Shown here: one piece after another, positions 1 through 6,888 of the stretch | Numbering within the stretch: the stretch's first letter is position 1 | Layout of the letters: the number at the start of each line of letters is the position of its first letter | Assembly (NCBI GenBank): GCA_945861225.1 | Contig: CAMATU010000022.1 | Location: 1-34,117, forward strand | DNA from: Klebsiella pneumoniae | GTDB lineage: Bacteria > Pseudomonadota > Gammaproteobacteria > Ga0077536 | DNA: 34,117 nt | Direction of reading: 5' to 3' | Made by a program: the position numbers and the translations under genes | Notes under the pieces: model-generated | The model's database searches: none | The model's input: only the letters and a program-made list of their open reading frames with translations | Told to the model about the DNA's origin: nothing

Positions 1-2
1 AT

Positions 3-923
3 GTGCCCGCCATGCAGCACAAAGACGTACATGATCTGGTCTACGACATCATGAACGATAAGCAGCGCAAGGATTACGAGGAATTTCTGGAATGCGATTT
101 TTCCTTCGAAATCCCGGGCCTCGCGCGCTTCCGCGTTAATGCCTTCAATCAGAACCGCGGCTCGGGTGCGGTGTTCCGCACCATTCCTTCGGTGATATTG
201 AGCCTGGAAGATCTCAAGGCACCGAACATCTTCAAGGAAATCTCCGATTATCCGCGCGGGGTGGTGTTGGTTACCGGCCCCACTGGCTCAGGCAAATCCA
301 CCACCCTGGCGGCCATGGTCAATCACAAGAATGAAAGCGAATATGGGCACATTCTGACGATTGAAGATCCAATCGAATTTGTGCATCAGAGCAAGAAATG
401 CCTGATCAACCAGCGTGAGGTGCACCGCGACACGCTCGGTTTCAACGAAGCGCTGCGTTCCGCGCTGCGCGAAGATCCGGATACCATTCTGGTCGGCGAA
501 ATGCGTGACCTGGAAACCATCCGCCTGGCGCTGACGGCGGCCGAAACCGGCCACTTGGTTTTCGGTACCTTGCACACAAGTTCTGCCGCCAAAACCATTG
601 ACCGCGTGGTGGATGTGTTTCCGGCGGAGGAAAAAGACATGGTGCGCGCGATGTTGTCAGAATCTCTGCGCGCGGTGATTTCCCAATCGTTGTTGAAGAA
701 GAACGGCGGCGGCCGGGTCGCGGCCCACGAAATCATGATCGGCACGCCGGCGATTCGTAACCTCATTCGCGAAAACAAGATTGCCCAGATGTATTCCGCG
801 ATCCAGACCGGTCAGCAGTTCGGTATGCAGACCCTCGACCAATGTCTGCAGCAAATGGTGCAGAAAGGGCAGGTCTCCAAGGTGGAAGCCCGCCTCAAGG
901 CACAGAACAAGGATCTGTTCTAA
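3..923 (+). CDS. pilT: Type IV pilus retraction ATPase PilT (5' end outside window)
   Basis: Hexameric secretion-type ATPase that powers pilus retraction at the inner-membrane base of the type IV pilus. The visible 306 residues hold the Walker A motif GPTGSGKST (about 92-100), the Asp-box region ILTIEDPIEF, Walker B ILVGEMRD (about 162-169), the His-box GTLHT and the PilT-specific AIRNLIRE motif (about 250-257). Full PilT is about 345 residues, so roughly 38 N-terminal residues lie before base 1; the GTG at 3 is almost certainly an internal codon. It is followed after 96 bp by pilU on the same strand, the usual gammaproteobacterial order. AIRNLIRE separates it from the two PilU-type ATPases that follow. 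Identity is very secure; only the start is missing. Confidence 0.96.
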   Translation: MPAMQHKDVHDLVYDIMNDKQRKDYEEFLECDFSFEIPGLARFRVNAFNQNRGSGAVFRTIPSVILSLEDLKAPNIFKEISDYPRGVVLVTGPTGSGKSTTLAAMVNHKNESEYGHILTIEDPIEFVHQSKKCLINQREVHRDTLGFNEALRSALREDPDTILVGEMRDLETIRLALTAAETGHLVFGTLHTSSAAKTIDRVVDVFPAEEKDMVRAMLSESLRAVISQSLLKKNGGGRVAAHEIMIGTPAIRNLIRENKIAQMYSAIQTGQQFGMQTLDQCLQQMVQKGQVSKVEARLKAQNKDLF

Positions 924-1019
924 ACTTCAGCCGAACCTGGATTGGGCCAGATTCGGATCGATGTGACCACCGCAAGGCTTTAGAGCGAGCCGCGCAGCCT
1001 ACCCGGCAGGAGCGATGAG

Positions 1020-2186
1020 ATGGAGCGAGAACAAGCAATCAAGTACATGCGGGACTTGTTGAAGTTGATGGTCGATAAGAAGGGTTCCGATCTTTTCATC
1101 ACAGTCGAGTTTCCCCCCGCCATCAAGATCGACGGCAAAGTCACGCCGGTATCCAAAACCAAGCTGACCTCCGAGAACACCAAGGCGCTGACCTACGCGA
1201 TCATGAATGATCGCCAGCTCAAGGATTACGAAGCAACGAAAGAATGCAATTTCGCGATCGCCCCCGCCGGGATTGGTCGCTTCCGCGTGAACGCCTACAT
1301 TCAGCAGGGTTATACGGGGATGGTCTTGCGCACGATTGAAACCACGGTGCCGACCCTCGACGGGCTGGGGATGCCCGAGGTCATGAAAGAAGTGTCGATG
1401 ACCAAGCGCGGTCTCGTGATCATGGTCGGCGGCACGGGGTCCGGAAAATCCACCTCACTCGCGGCGATGATCAATCATCGCAATGAAAACAGTTTTGGTC
1501 ACATCATCACGATTGAGGATCCGATTGAATACGTGCACCCGCATCGGAACTGCATCGTGATGCAACGCGAAGTGGGCGTGGATACTGATGACTGGGGCAT
1601 TGCACTCAAAAACACTCTGCGCCAGGCGCCGGACGTCATTCTGCTCGGCGAAATCCGCGATCGCGAAACGATGGAGTTCGGTCTGGCGTTTGCCGAGACC
1701 GGCCACCTTGCGATGGCCACTCTGCATGCGAACAGCGCAAACCAGGCGCTCGATCGCGTAATCAACTTCTTCCCGCAGGAACGCCACCAGCAGCTCTTCA
1801 TGGATATGTCACTCAACATGAAAGCCCTCATCTCGCAACGCTTGCTCAAGAAAGTGGATGGCAAGGGACGGGTGGCCGCGATCGAAATCATGCTGAATTC
1901 ACCGCTGATCGCGGATCTGATCCTTAAAGGAGAGATCCACATGATCAAGGAAATCATGTCGAAATCGAACGAGCTCGGTATGAAGACCTTCGACCAGGCG
2001 CTGTTTGATCTTTACGAGGCGGATTACATCGGTTACGAGGATGCGTTACGTAATGCGGATTCCATGAACGAACTGCGTTTGCGCATCAAACTGCAGGGCA
2101 AGGCAGCCAAAGTCTCCGACAAGCTGGCGGGACTCGAGCATCTGGCCTTGGAAGAATCGGCTGAAGAAAGCGGCATGTTGCGCTAA
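1020..2186 (+). CDS. pilU: PilT-dependent retraction ATPase PilU
   Basis: PilU is the accessory retraction ATPase that works with PilT in twitching motility. The 388-residue product has the N-terminal PAS-like domain of PilT/VirB11-type ATPases, Walker A GGTGSGKST at 137-145, the Asp-box IITIEDPIEY, Walker B VILLGEIRD at 206-214 and the His-box ATLHAN. In place of AIRNLIRE it carries SPLIADLILKGE, as PilU proteins do, plus a charged tail after residue 350. The start is set by AGGAG at 1008-1012, 7 nt before ATG 1020. The TAA stop overlaps the left terminus of a small palindromic element, so the stop's last A may come from the insertion. It probably shares a transcript with pilT. Confidence 0.94.
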   Translation: MEREQAIKYMRDLLKLMVDKKGSDLFITVEFPPAIKIDGKVTPVSKTKLTSENTKALTYAIMNDRQLKDYEATKECNFAIAPAGIGRFRVNAYIQQGYTGMVLRTIETTVPTLDGLGMPEVMKEVSMTKRGLVIMVGGTGSGKSTSLAAMINHRNENSFGHIITIEDPIEYVHPHRNCIVMQREVGVDTDDWGIALKNTLRQAPDVILLGEIRDRETMEFGLAFAETGHLAMATLHANSANQALDRVINFFPQERHQQLFMDMSLNMKALISQRLLKKVDGKGRVAAIEIMLNSPLIADLILKGEIHMIKEIMSKSNELGMKTFDQALFDLYEADYIGYEDALRNADSMNELRLRIKLQGKAAKVSDKLAGLEHLALEESAEESGMLR

Positions 2187-2395
2187 ATAGCCCGCACTGC
2201 ACTGCAAACAAAACGCGAGATGTCGCGAATATTTTTGAGGTCGTCATCCCGGGCGAAGCGGCGTTAGCCGCGCAGACCCGGGATCCAAGGGCGCCAGAAA
2301 GACAAGAGGGATCCCGGATAAGTTCTACGCACTTTCCGGGATGACGGGGATAGAAGTCGAATCATACGTTTGCCTCACATACAGTGCGGGCTATT
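2186..2395. mobile_element. MITE-like palindromic element, copy 1, with TA flanks
   Basis: A 210-bp non-coding element fills the gap between pilU and the next ATPase gene. Its ends are perfect 14-bp inverted repeats, AATAGCCCGCACTG at 2186-2199 and the complement at 2382-2395, each flanked by TA (2184-2185 and 2396-2397), as expected for insertion at a TA target. The interior has nested GTCATCCCGG / CCGGGATGAC arms that could form a long hairpin. No transposase is encoded. A shorter homologous copy lies at 3475-3641. Insertion next to TA makes the TAA stop of pilU span the element boundary. IS630/Tc1-type transposition is inferred from the TA flank only. Confidence 0.8.
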
Positions 2396-2416
2396 TAGCC
2401 CGCGCGGAGAGCTTGC

Positions 2417-3475
2417 ATGGATACCACGCCTTACTTGAAACTGCTGCGCGACAAGAACGGTTCCGATCTTTTCTTCAGCGTCGGCGCGCCGGTCAAAATC
2501 AAAATCGAAGGACAGGTCAGCTCAGTCGGTAAGACAGTGCTCACCGGCGAACTCACGCAGGCGGCGGCCTACGGCATGATGAGTCAGGCGCAGATTGATC
2601 GCTTCGAACAATCCCTGGAGAGTGATTTCGCGGTATCACTTGAAGACAAATCTGCGCGTTACCGCGTGAATGTGTTCCGCCAGCGCGGTGAAGTGGGCAT
2701 GGTGCTACGGCGGATCCCGTCGAACATTCCGACCATCGATGAACTCAGCCTGCCGGAAATCCTGAAATCACTGGTGATGCACAAGCGCGGCCTGATTTTG
2801 ATGGTCGGCGCCACCGGCTCTGGTAAATCCACCACACTCGCGGCCATGGTCAACGAGCGCAATCAGAAAATGTCGGGCCACATTCTGACCATTGAGGACC
2901 CAATCGAATTCTCGCATCCCAATCTCAAGTCCCTCGTCAATCAACGCGAGATAGGGGTGGATACCCTGTCGTATCGTGCCGCGCTGCGCTCCTCTCTGCG
3001 TGAAGCGCCGGACGTGATTCTGATTGGCGAAGTTCGTGATCGCGAAACGATGGAAGCAGCACTCGAACTCTGCAACACCGGTCATCTGTGTCTTTCCACT
3101 TTGCATGCCAATAACTCGAACCAAGCGATGGAGCGCGTGGTCAATCTGTTCCCGCAGGAGCTGCACAAGCAATTGTTTCTCGATCTTTCGCTCAATGTGC
3201 GCGCCGTCATTTCCCAGCGCCTGGTGCAAGGTGGCGATGGTTATCGGGTGGCTGCAATCGAAATCCTGATCAATACGCCGCATATTGGCGACTTGATTCT
3301 GAAGGGGCAGATCGGGTCGATCAAGGAAGCGATGGAGAGCAGCGGCGCCAAGGGCATGCAGACCTTCGACATGGCGTTGTACAACCTCTACAAGGAAGAG
3401 CGAATCGATTTGGAAGAGGCGCTCAACAACGCCGATTCGCGCACCAACCTCGAAGCACGTATCAACTTCGGCTAA
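2417..3475 (+). CDS. Second PilU-like PilT-family ATPase
   Basis: A third PilT/PilU-type ATPase of 352 residues directly after pilU. It has Walker A GATGSGKST at 131-139, ILTIEDPIEF, Walker B VILIGEVRD at 200-208 and the His-box STLHAN. The region corresponding to AIRNLIRE reads TPHIGDLILKGQ, so it groups with PilU rather than PilT. It lacks the charged C-terminal tail of the preceding PilU. GGAG at 2406-2409 sits 7 nt before ATG 2417, outside the upstream element. The gene is bracketed by two copies of the same TA-flanked palindromic element, and its TAA stop overlaps the downstream copy. A role as an extra retraction motor or modulator is inferred; the all-motif conservation argues for an active ATPase. 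Confidence 0.9.
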   Translation: MDTTPYLKLLRDKNGSDLFFSVGAPVKIKIEGQVSSVGKTVLTGELTQAAAYGMMSQAQIDRFEQSLESDFAVSLEDKSARYRVNVFRQRGEVGMVLRRIPSNIPTIDELSLPEILKSLVMHKRGLILMVGATGSGKSTTLAAMVNERNQKMSGHILTIEDPIEFSHPNLKSLVNQREIGVDTLSYRAALRSSLREAPDVILIGEVRDRETMEAALELCNTGHLCLSTLHANNSNQAMERVVNLFPQELHKQLFLDLSLNVRAVISQRLVQGGDGYRVAAIEILINTPHIGDLILKGQIGSIKEAMESSGAKGMQTFDMALYNLYKEERIDLEEALNNADSRTNLEARINFG

Positions 3476-3641
3476 ATAGCCCGCAGTGCAATGGAAAAAA
3501 ACGCGAGATGCGACGAAAATTTTTAAGGTCGTCATCCCGGATAAGCACTACGCACTTTCCGGGATGACGGGGATAAAATCTGTCGGTATCCCCAATGCCG
3601 CGTCGAAGCATGCGTTTGTCTCACCTACAGTGCGGGCTATT
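3475..3641. mobile_element. MITE-like palindromic element, copy 2, with TA flanks
   Basis: A 167-bp relative of the element at 2186-2395. Its left end AATAGCCCGCA and right end TGCGGGCTATT are 11-bp perfect inverted repeats, flanked by TA at 3473-3474 and 3642-3643. It shares with copy 1 the ACGCGAGATG block, the GGTCGTCATCCCGG arm, the ACGCACTTTCCGGGATGACG arm and the CAGTGCGGGC end, but lacks about 60 bp of the interior and has a small insertion near 3575-3600. Its left edge completes the TAA stop of the upstream ATPase gene, and its right edge supplies the TAG stop of the convergent luciferase-like gene. Confidence 0.8.
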
Positions 3642-4641
3642 TAGCGAACTCCGGCAGGATTTCTTCACGCATGTAGTGGAGGGTCTGCAGGGATTGCGTC
3701 ATTGGCAGATTGCCGAAGGCGAGCCGACACAACAGGTAGTTCACCCCGGATTCGGCAATTTCGCGGGCCAGGTGTTCGCGCACCGTTGCCACTGAACCCA
3801 CTAGGCACAGCCCCTGGGCGCGGGCTTCGCGGAAATCTTCCGGGAAATTGAGTGGAATCTGTAGATTCTTCAGCCGCCACAGATACAACAAGCTGGTGAA
3901 CCAGCGCACATATGCGGGCGCGGCGACGGCGAGCGCCGCCGCGTCGGTTTCTGCAATCACGACATGACGACTCATGCCCATCAAGGGCAGCGGCAGGGCA
4001 GCGTGCGCCGTGTTCGCCCATTCAGCACGGTATTGATCCGTAATCGCACGCACGGCATCGGCGCGGCCGTTAGTGACAATATTCATGCGTTGCGCGGCAG
4101 CCCAGGCCGTGGTGTCCGGCCGCGCCACGCCGTACCACAGCGGTGGGTGTGGCTTCTGCACCGGCGCGAGTTCAAGCGGCACGTCGTGAAAGGTGTGATA
4201 TTTACCGGCATGGTTAAGACGCCCCGTGGTCAGTCCCTGCAGCACAACTTCCAGCACTTCGGTGTAGCGCTCCTGTGCTTCCGTCCCCACGCCGTAGAAG
4301 CCCAGTTCGATCGGCGAAATGCCGCGGCCGACGCCGAGTTCCAAGCGACCATCACTCAGTTGGTCGAGCATGCAGATTTCTTCGAGCAGGCGCAGCGGGT
4401 GATAGAGACTCATGGTGTAGACCAGGGGTCCGAAGCGCAGCCGCTCGGTGCGCTGCGAGACAGCCGCCAGAAACACGCTGGGGGCCGAGGCCACGCCGAG
4501 CGGCGTGCCATGATGCTCGGCAAGATGATAGGCATAGAAGCCGGCTTGATCGTAGCCGGCAATCAACGCCAGACGCTCACGATATTGCTGGCCGACCGAG
4601 AGATCGCCGCGATCCATGTGATCGAAAATGCCGAAATGCAT
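3637..4641 (-). CDS. LLM-class flavin-dependent oxidoreductase (luciferase-like)
   Basis: A 334-residue luciferase-like TIM-barrel monooxygenase using reduced FMN or F420. It begins MHFGIFDHMDRGD and shows the family segments YHLAEHHGTP, LRFGPLVYTMSLYHPLRLLEE, LSDGRLELGVGRG and the C-terminal GSVATVREHLA, which line the flavin pocket in this family. Length matches the alkanal-monooxygenase-like subgroup. The substrate cannot be read from the sequence. The last lysine codon lies across the boundary of the element at 3475-3641 and the TAG stop lies inside it, so the C-terminus has probably been altered by a few residues. No strong Shine-Dalgarno precedes the ATG. It is convergent with the pil genes and unrelated to them by function. 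Confidence 0.9.
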   Translation of the reverse strand: MHFGIFDHMDRGDLSVGQQYRERLALIAGYDQAGFYAYHLAEHHGTPLGVASAPSVFLAAVSQRTERLRFGPLVYTMSLYHPLRLLEEICMLDQLSDGRLELGVGRGISPIELGFYGVGTEAQERYTEVLEVVLQGLTTGRLNHAGKYHTFHDVPLELAPVQKPHPPLWYGVARPDTTAWAAAQRMNIVTNGRADAVRAITDQYRAEWANTAHAALPLPLMGMSRHVVIAETDAAALAVAAPAYVRWFTSLLYLWRLKNLQIPLNFPEDFREARAQGLCLVGSVATVREHLAREIAESGVNYLLCRLAFGNLPMTQSLQTLHYMREEILPEFAK

Positions 4642-4697
4642 GGTGAGATCTTTCTGGCCCAGGGGGAATCAAGGGAGAGGATAGCAGATCACTACTA

Positions 4698-4728
4698 TAG
4701 GTCGGATAAGCGCAGCGTAATCCGACAT
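4698..4728. repeat. Short intergenic hairpin of the GTCGGAT...ATCCGAC type
   Basis: A 7-bp perfect inverted repeat, GTCGGAT at 4701-4707 and ATCCGAC at 4720-4726, with a 12-nt loop. Dispersed palindromes with this wording are common between genes in proteobacteria. It lies upstream of the luciferase-like gene on the minus strand, in a stretch with no other recognisable content. Confidence 0.55.
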
Positions 4729-4800
4729 CCAGGTGGTGATGCCGATGAAATCAACGAAGGCTGTTGATCTAGAGCAAGGTTGCATAAGATTCGCCAGACC

Positions 4801-5004
4801 CGAATGGCACTTAACTTAAGGGGAATAGCATTGATTTAAGTGTGTTGGGAGGATGACACTGAAAGCTAAGCAGGCATTTCGGTAGGAGCGGCTTTAGCCG
4901 CGAACAGCGCTGACTCGCCCCTCGCGGCTAAAGCCGCTCCTACGGTCATAAGATCGAAGCGCACGCGGCTTAGCCTTGTCATGTGCCTTAAGTAAGTGCC
5001 ATTC
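4801..5004. mobile_element. Composite MITE-like element carrying a REP doublet, copy 1
   Basis: About 204 bp with near-perfect terminal inverted repeats: GAATGGCACTTAACTTAAGG at the left (4802-4821) and GCCTTAAGTAAGTGCCATTC at the right (4985-5004), one base shorter. It is flanked by a 10-bp direct repeat TCGCCAGACC at 4791-4800 and 5005-5014, as a target-site duplication would be. In its centre is a REP doublet at 4882-4943. A homologous element with the same arms and centre lies at 20457-20647. No open frame of note is present. The right end stops 33 bp before the phosphotransferase start, so it forms part of that gene's upstream region. Confidence 0.72.
4882..4943. repeat. REP doublet (REPIN-like), copy 1
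   Basis: Two inverted copies of a 22-bp palindromic unit beginning GTAGGAGCGGCTTTAGCC (4882-4903 and, reversed, 4922-4943) separated by 18 bp. Each unit is itself a hairpin with GCGGCT/AGCCGC arms. The same unit recurs at 10386-10445, 20548-20610 and 26121-26142. REP doublets of this kind are usually moved in trans by a RAYT (Y1) transposase, which is not encoded in this window. Confidence 0.85.
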
Positions 5005-5037
5005 TCGCCAGACCTTTTTTTGCGAGGAGCAATCTGC

Positions 5038-6114
5038 ATGCCGCCACCGTTAGAAGTCCTGCCGCCCGAAGCGGTCACTGCTGAATGGCTGAGCGCGGCG
5101 CTTTTGCAAGGTGGCATCGAGGCGCGCGTAGCTGACTTCGAGATCGAGACCGTCGGCACCGGTCAACTCGGCGAAACGCGGCGCTTTCACTTGCAGTATG
5201 CAGGCACGCCCCCGGCCGGGGCACCCACTGCCGTGGTTGGAAAATTCTCCTCCGCCAATCCGGTCGCGCGCGATTCCGGTCGCAGCATGGGCTGGTATCG
5301 CGCGGAAGTGATGTTTTATCGCGAACTTGCCGCACGCGCGAAAATTCGCACGCCGCGGCCGTACGTCGCAGAAATTAATGAAGTGGGAGATTTTGCGCTG
5401 CTCTTCGAAGATCTCGCGCCAGCGCAGCCAGGCGATCAGATGCGTGGTTGCACACTCGCTGAAGCCGCTGCCGCGCTCGCTGAGGCTGCGAAATTACACG
5501 CGACCTTCTGGAACGACAGGGCGCTCATGCAGGCGCCGTGGCTGCATATTCCCGCCGGCGCCCAGGGCTTCTACACCACTGAGCTCATCGAACGTTCGTG
5601 GGATCACGTGCAGCAGAACTATCAAGGATTTCTGACGCCCGAAGTTGCCGCCTGCTGTGATCGCTACGTGCGCAATCACGCCTACTGGAACCGGCCCCGC
5701 GATTTCCCCAAAACGTATTCACACTGCGATTTTCGGCCGGATAACATGCTCTTCGGCGGCGCCGATGGAAGAGTCGCCATTGTTGATTGGCAGACTGGCA
5801 GCTTCCTCGGCAGCGGGATGGATCCGGCGTACTTGCTGGGCGGGTGCTTTGACCGTGAGACCCGTCGCAAGCACGAAAAATCACTGCTCCAAACCTATCA
5901 CGATGATCTGTTGAGGTACGGTGTGACGGACTATACCTTCGCGCAGTTGATGGACGACTATCGCCATTACAGTTTTGCGGTGATCGCCGTTGCGCTCACC
6001 GCCACCTTGGTCGTTAAACGCACCGAGCGGGGTGACCGCATGCTGATGCACATGGCGATCGGTGGCGCCCAGCAGGCCATCGATAATCAGGCACTCGATC
6101 TATTGCCACCGTGA
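5038..6114 (+). CDS. Phosphotransferase family protein (APH/choline-kinase fold)
   Basis: A 358-residue kinase-like protein of the aminoglycoside phosphotransferase superfamily, resembling the ecdysteroid-kinase-like and acyl-CoA-dehydrogenase-associated members. The catalytic Brenner motif HCDFRPDN is at residues 229-236 (His229, catalytic Asp231, Asn236), followed by the metal-binding Asp in VDWQ at 250. A nucleotide-loop-like region lies around residues 70-100. The start ATG 5038 is chosen because GAGGAG at 5023-5028 precedes it properly; the longer frame from GTG 4996 begins inside the upstream mobile element. The substrate is not predictable. It is followed by a VOC-family gene 24 bp downstream, likely cotranscribed. 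Antibiotic resistance should not be assumed. Confidence 0.85.
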   Translation: MPPPLEVLPPEAVTAEWLSAALLQGGIEARVADFEIETVGTGQLGETRRFHLQYAGTPPAGAPTAVVGKFSSANPVARDSGRSMGWYRAEVMFYRELAARAKIRTPRPYVAEINEVGDFALLFEDLAPAQPGDQMRGCTLAEAAAALAEAAKLHATFWNDRALMQAPWLHIPAGAQGFYTTELIERSWDHVQQNYQGFLTPEVAACCDRYVRNHAYWNRPRDFPKTYSHCDFRPDNMLFGGADGRVAIVDWQTGSFLGSGMDPAYLLGGCFDRETRRKHEKSLLQTYHDDLLRYGVTDYTFAQLMDDYRHYSFAVIAVALTATLVVKRTERGDRMLMHMAIGGAQQAIDNQALDLLPP

Positions 6115-6138
6115 TGTGATTACCTTTAGGAGTTACGC

Positions 6139-6819
6139 ATGCGCCTTGCCAAACCCCATCTCGATATCGGCTTGTTCACGCCCGATCTCGCCCGGCACAC
6201 AAAATTCTGGGGTGAGACGGTGGGACTGCGGCTCGACCATCAGCTGCCGTTCGATGATCTTTGGGTGCAGCACCGTTACGACGCGCATAGCTCCGTCATC
6301 AAGATCAATCATTACCGACATCCACTGCCAGCCTCTCCACCCTCGGGGTACACTGCGCTCACCATCGCGCGTGCCGGCGCACCTGCCTGGGAAGGTCAGC
6401 ACCCGGGCGGTGAGCGCGTGCGTCTGGTGCCGCCGGGTACCGATGGCGTAGTCGGGCTCGGGATCACCGTTAGCACGCCAGAACCGGCTCGCATGATGGA
6501 TTTCTATGTTGGTGCGATGGAATTTGAAGCGCTGGGACCTCTGCTTGCGCGTTGCGGCGACACCCTGCTCTTCGTGGAGAAAGGTCCCGGCGGCGTGCCG
6601 AGCAAGGCCTTCATCGGGCCGAACTTCCGGTATCTGACGATCCAGATTTTTGACTGCGACCTTGAATGTGCGGCGATCGTCAAACGGGGCGGCACCCTCG
6701 GCGCACCGCCGGTTAATTTTGGCACGGTCGCGCGCTATGGCTTCATTCTCGATCCAGATGGCAACTGGTTCGAGATATCGGCGCGGACTTCGCTGACCGG
6801 GATTGCGCCGCCGAGTTGA
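6139..6819 (+). CDS. VOC-family protein (glyoxalase/dioxygenase fold)
   Basis: A 226-residue protein with two vicinal-oxygen-chelate modules. The first starts HLDIGLFTPDLARHTKFW, the second at about residue 112 with LGITVSTPEPARMMDFYV and ends with GFILDPDGNWFEI, the usual terminal strand with a metal-ligand Glu. Members include glyoxalase I, ring-cleaving dioxygenases and fosfomycin-resistance enzymes; this one cannot be placed more finely. AGGAG at 6128-6132 sits 6 nt before ATG 6139. The position directly after the phosphotransferase-family gene suggests one small transcription unit with a shared small-molecule substrate, which is inference only. Confidence 0.86.
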   Translation: MRLAKPHLDIGLFTPDLARHTKFWGETVGLRLDHQLPFDDLWVQHRYDAHSSVIKINHYRHPLPASPPSGYTALTIARAGAPAWEGQHPGGERVRLVPPGTDGVVGLGITVSTPEPARMMDFYVGAMEFEALGPLLARCGDTLLFVEKGPGGVPSKAFIGPNFRYLTIQIFDCDLECAAIVKRGGTLGAPPVNFGTVARYGFILDPDGNWFEISARTSLTGIAPPS

Positions 6820-6888
6820 GCGGCCCGAGCAGACCTTAAGAAACGCGTCGTCATTCGCCACGTCTGTGCGCACCGCTAAGGGAGGATC

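Noticed and set aside
2341..2532. 63-residue frame across the right end of the first palindromic element
   Set aside because: Lies mostly inside a repeat and overlaps the PilU-like gene in another frame; no family resemblance.
3964..4767. 267-residue plus-strand frame antisense to the luciferase-like gene
   Set aside because: High-GC shadow frame; the minus-strand product has clear family motifs and this one has none.
4996..5037. Longer GTG start for the first phosphotransferase-family gene
   Set aside because: It begins in the terminus of the mobile element, while GAGGAG points to ATG 5038.
5038..6114. Antibiotic-resistance call for the APH-fold proteins (also 29451-30476)
   Set aside because: Only the general kinase motifs are shared; both look like the acyl-CoA-dehydrogenase-associated or ecdysteroid-kinase-like branches, not aminoglycoside kinases.
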